Source: Haloferacaceae archaeon PL-Br10_E2g29
Lineage (GTDB): Archaea; Halobacteriota; Halobacteria; Halobacteriales; Haloferacaceae
Reading direction: 5' to 3'
Assembly: GCA_001563965.1 (NCBI GenBank)
Contig: LKMS01000086.1
Location: 1-6,511 of the forward strand
Length of the DNA stretch: 6,511 nt
Shown here piece by piece: positions 5,398 through 6,511 of the stretch; the stretch's first letter is position 1, and each line of letters begins with the position of its first letter. Below the pieces are notes generated by a model. It made no database searches. It saw only the letters and a program-made list of their open reading frames with translations, and was not told where the DNA came from. The position numbers and the translations under genes are program-made.

Positions 5398-6023
5398 CTC
5401 GACGCCGCCGTGTCATCCGGGTGGTCCAGTTCGCTCACGAACGCGGCGTAGACGAGCAGTTCGTACACCAACGTGGCGGGAATCAACAGCAGGCCGATAA
5501 TCGTGATGCCGACGAGCACCTGCAGGATGCTAAACAACGTCGGCACAATGAACACGACGAGCAGGGCGACCAACAGGTACCGAACGCTGAGTCCGGTTCG
5601 AACGATGTCTCGGAGTGCAAACGCGTCAGCGAGATTGCGGTGACGGCCGAAGGCGTACAGCACGGCCACCGAAAAGTAAAGCAGCCCGAAGTAGGCGATT
5701 GCAAGCACGACAAAGCCGACCGTCATGAGCTGCTCGTTGAGTGCGCCGACGAACAGAACGCCAAACGCCAGCACGACGAAGCCGATCCCATAGGCGAGGC
5801 CGACTGCAAGCAGTTTGAGGCCGTCAACGAACAGGATCTCAAACCGCTCGAACTGCGGTGGCGGGTCGTCAGCGGCGGCCGCGTTGATCGCCTGGACAAA
5901 GTAGCCCATCAGGACGATCAGCGGGAGGATGAGAATGGAGCCGACCACGAGCAACGAGCCGATGAGCAGCGTTCGCGGGAGGTCGTCGGATTCGAGCGGA
6001 TAGCGGAGGGACGAAACGAACAT
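5394..6023 (-). CDS. DUF4013 multi-pass membrane protein
   Basis: Encodes 209 residues. The N-terminus has the pattern expected for DUF4013 proteins: YPLESDD (8-14) then a first helix (about 17-38), GYFVQAINAAAADDPPPQFE with the DxPP element (40-59), and LFVDGLK (64-70) before the second helix. Further membrane segments lie at about 71-94, 99-125, 148-169 and 172-196, giving about five, with a short acidic C-terminal tail. Function is unknown; the family is common in haloarchaea and methanogens. Start chosen at 6023 because it gives the family N-terminus and because a TATA-like box sits 24-30 bases upstream; the same frame stays open to 6233 but the extension is charged, low-complexity and family-foreign. 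Its TAG (5394-5396) overlaps the TAA of the opposing DUF389 gene. Confidence 0.88.
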   Translation of the reverse strand: MFVSSLRYPLESDDLPRTLLIGSLLVVGSILILPLIVLMGYFVQAINAAAADDPPPQFERFEILFVDGLKLLAVGLAYGIGFVVLAFGVLFVGALNEQLMTVGFVVLAIAYFGLLYFSVAVLYAFGRHRNLADAFALRDIVRTGLSVRYLLVALLVVFIVPTLFSILQVLVGITIIGLLLIPATLVYELLVYAAFVSELDHPDDTAASS

Positions 6024-6046
6024 GTCGGTTCTTGTGATGACGACGA

Positions 6047-6053
6047 CATAAAC
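6047..6053 (-). promoter_or_regulatory. Candidate TATA element for the DUF4013 gene
   Basis: On the minus strand this reads GTTTATG, at about -24 to -30 from the ATG at 6023. It fits a leaderless transcript and supports the chosen start over the longer upstream frame. Confidence 0.55.
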
Positions 6054-6148
6054 ATGGGTGATTTCATCGAACAAAACCGAGTGACTGCGTCGTGTTCGGG
6101 GCACGGTGGGGGTGCAGTCGGCATGTTCGTCAGACAAAACACCCCCGT

Positions 6149-6511
6149 TCAGCGTCGCCGGTAGCGTGCCGTCCAGCGAGGAATCGAGCGGCGATAGCCG
6201 GCGATGCCGATAGCCGCGAGACCGACGCTCCATCCGCCGAGCGCGACGAGTGCCCCCGGCGACACCGGTGCAAACGTGAACGCGATAACGAGAATCGGCA
6301 CCAACGCCAGTATCATCGCCAGTCCGAACAGCGCGAACAACGCGGTGTCGAAGAGGAACTCCGTCGGCGAGAGCCCGGCGAGATAGATGGTGACCCCGAA
6401 AATGTAGCCACTGGTTCCGATCAACACGAGAACACCGACGACGGCCTCGCCGAGCGGGGCCGACTGCCAGCCGACCGCGAGCGCGTAAAACACGAGTGCG
6501 ACCGCCGGGCC
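6149..6511 (-). CDS. Unrecognised multi-pass membrane protein (5' end missing)
   Basis: The frame is open from the right edge of the window to a TGA at 6149-6151, giving 120 visible residues. It is strongly hydrophobic, with likely membrane segments near VALVFYALAVGW at the edge, VVGVLVLIGTSGYIFGVTIY, TALFALFGLAMILALVPILV and ALVALGGWSVGLAAIGIAGY, and a basic C-terminal tail (YRRSIPRWTARYRRR) that should lie inside the cell by the positive-inside rule. A GTG at 6493 could be read as a start, but the residues before it (GPAVAL) are hydrophobic and continue the same helix, so the gene more likely begins outside the window. It precedes the DUF4013 gene on the same strand with a 125-base gap and a separate promoter, so co-transcription is uncertain. 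No family recognised. Confidence 0.7.
   Translation of the reverse strand, partial: GPAVALVFYALAVGWQSAPLGEAVVGVLVLIGTSGYIFGVTIYLAGLSPTEFLFDTALFALFGLAMILALVPILVIAFTFAPVSPGALVALGGWSVGLAAIGIAGYRRSIPRWTARYRRR

Noticed and set aside
6024..6233. N-terminal extension of the DUF4013 protein to 6233
   Set aside because: The added residues are basic and unlike the family, and the TATA-like box at 6047-6053 would fall inside it.
1..6511. Mobile element or integration site
   Set aside because: No transposase, integrase, terminal inverted repeats or target duplications were seen, and base composition is even across the window.

Overview
The window looks like chromosomal DNA from a haloarchaeon. The coding is GC-rich, the soluble proteins are very rich in Asp and Glu (salt-in proteome), most starts lack a bacterial-type Shine-Dalgarno and instead have an A/T-rich box about 24-30 bases upstream (leaderless promoters), and several proteins belong to families typical of Halobacteria (the HFX_2341/DUF6293 regulator, DUF4013, DUF389). 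The genus cannot be fixed from the sequence alone.

Layout. (1) 1-1218, plus strand: the 3' part of an acidic beta-propeller protein, probably secreted or a lipoprotein; its N-terminus is outside the window. (2) 1397-1519, plus: a 40-residue single-helix membrane protein. (3) 1561-1977, minus: methionine-R-sulfoxide reductase MsrB, convergent with the small gene. (4) 2153-3052, minus: a two-domain regulator with a CARF-like N-terminal domain and a winged helix at the C-terminus, in a region with no CRISPR array or cas gene. (5) 3213-3261, plus: a well-formed crcB-motif (fluoride) riboswitch directly in front of (6) two overlapping fluoride-channel genes, crcB1 (3270-3650) and crcB2 (3650-4015). 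(7) 4147-5397, plus: a DUF389 membrane protein. (8) 5394-6023, minus: a DUF4013 membrane protein whose stop codon overlaps that of the DUF389 gene. (9) 6149-6511, minus: the 3' part of an unrecognised multi-pass membrane protein that runs off the window. No stretch longer than 300 bases lacks a gene.

The most informative unit is the fluoride-resistance operon. The aptamer can be folded by hand: P1, the P3 hairpin, the pseudoknot and the A-U pair that closes the ligand site are all present. The two CrcB subunits have opposite charge distributions in their loops, which predicts an antiparallel heterodimer. The aptamer ends only 9 bases before the crcB1 start in a lineage that mostly does not use Shine-Dalgarno initiation, so how it switches expression is an open question. 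The CARF-like regulator is transcribed divergently from this operon and shares its intergenic region, so it may or may not take part in its control.
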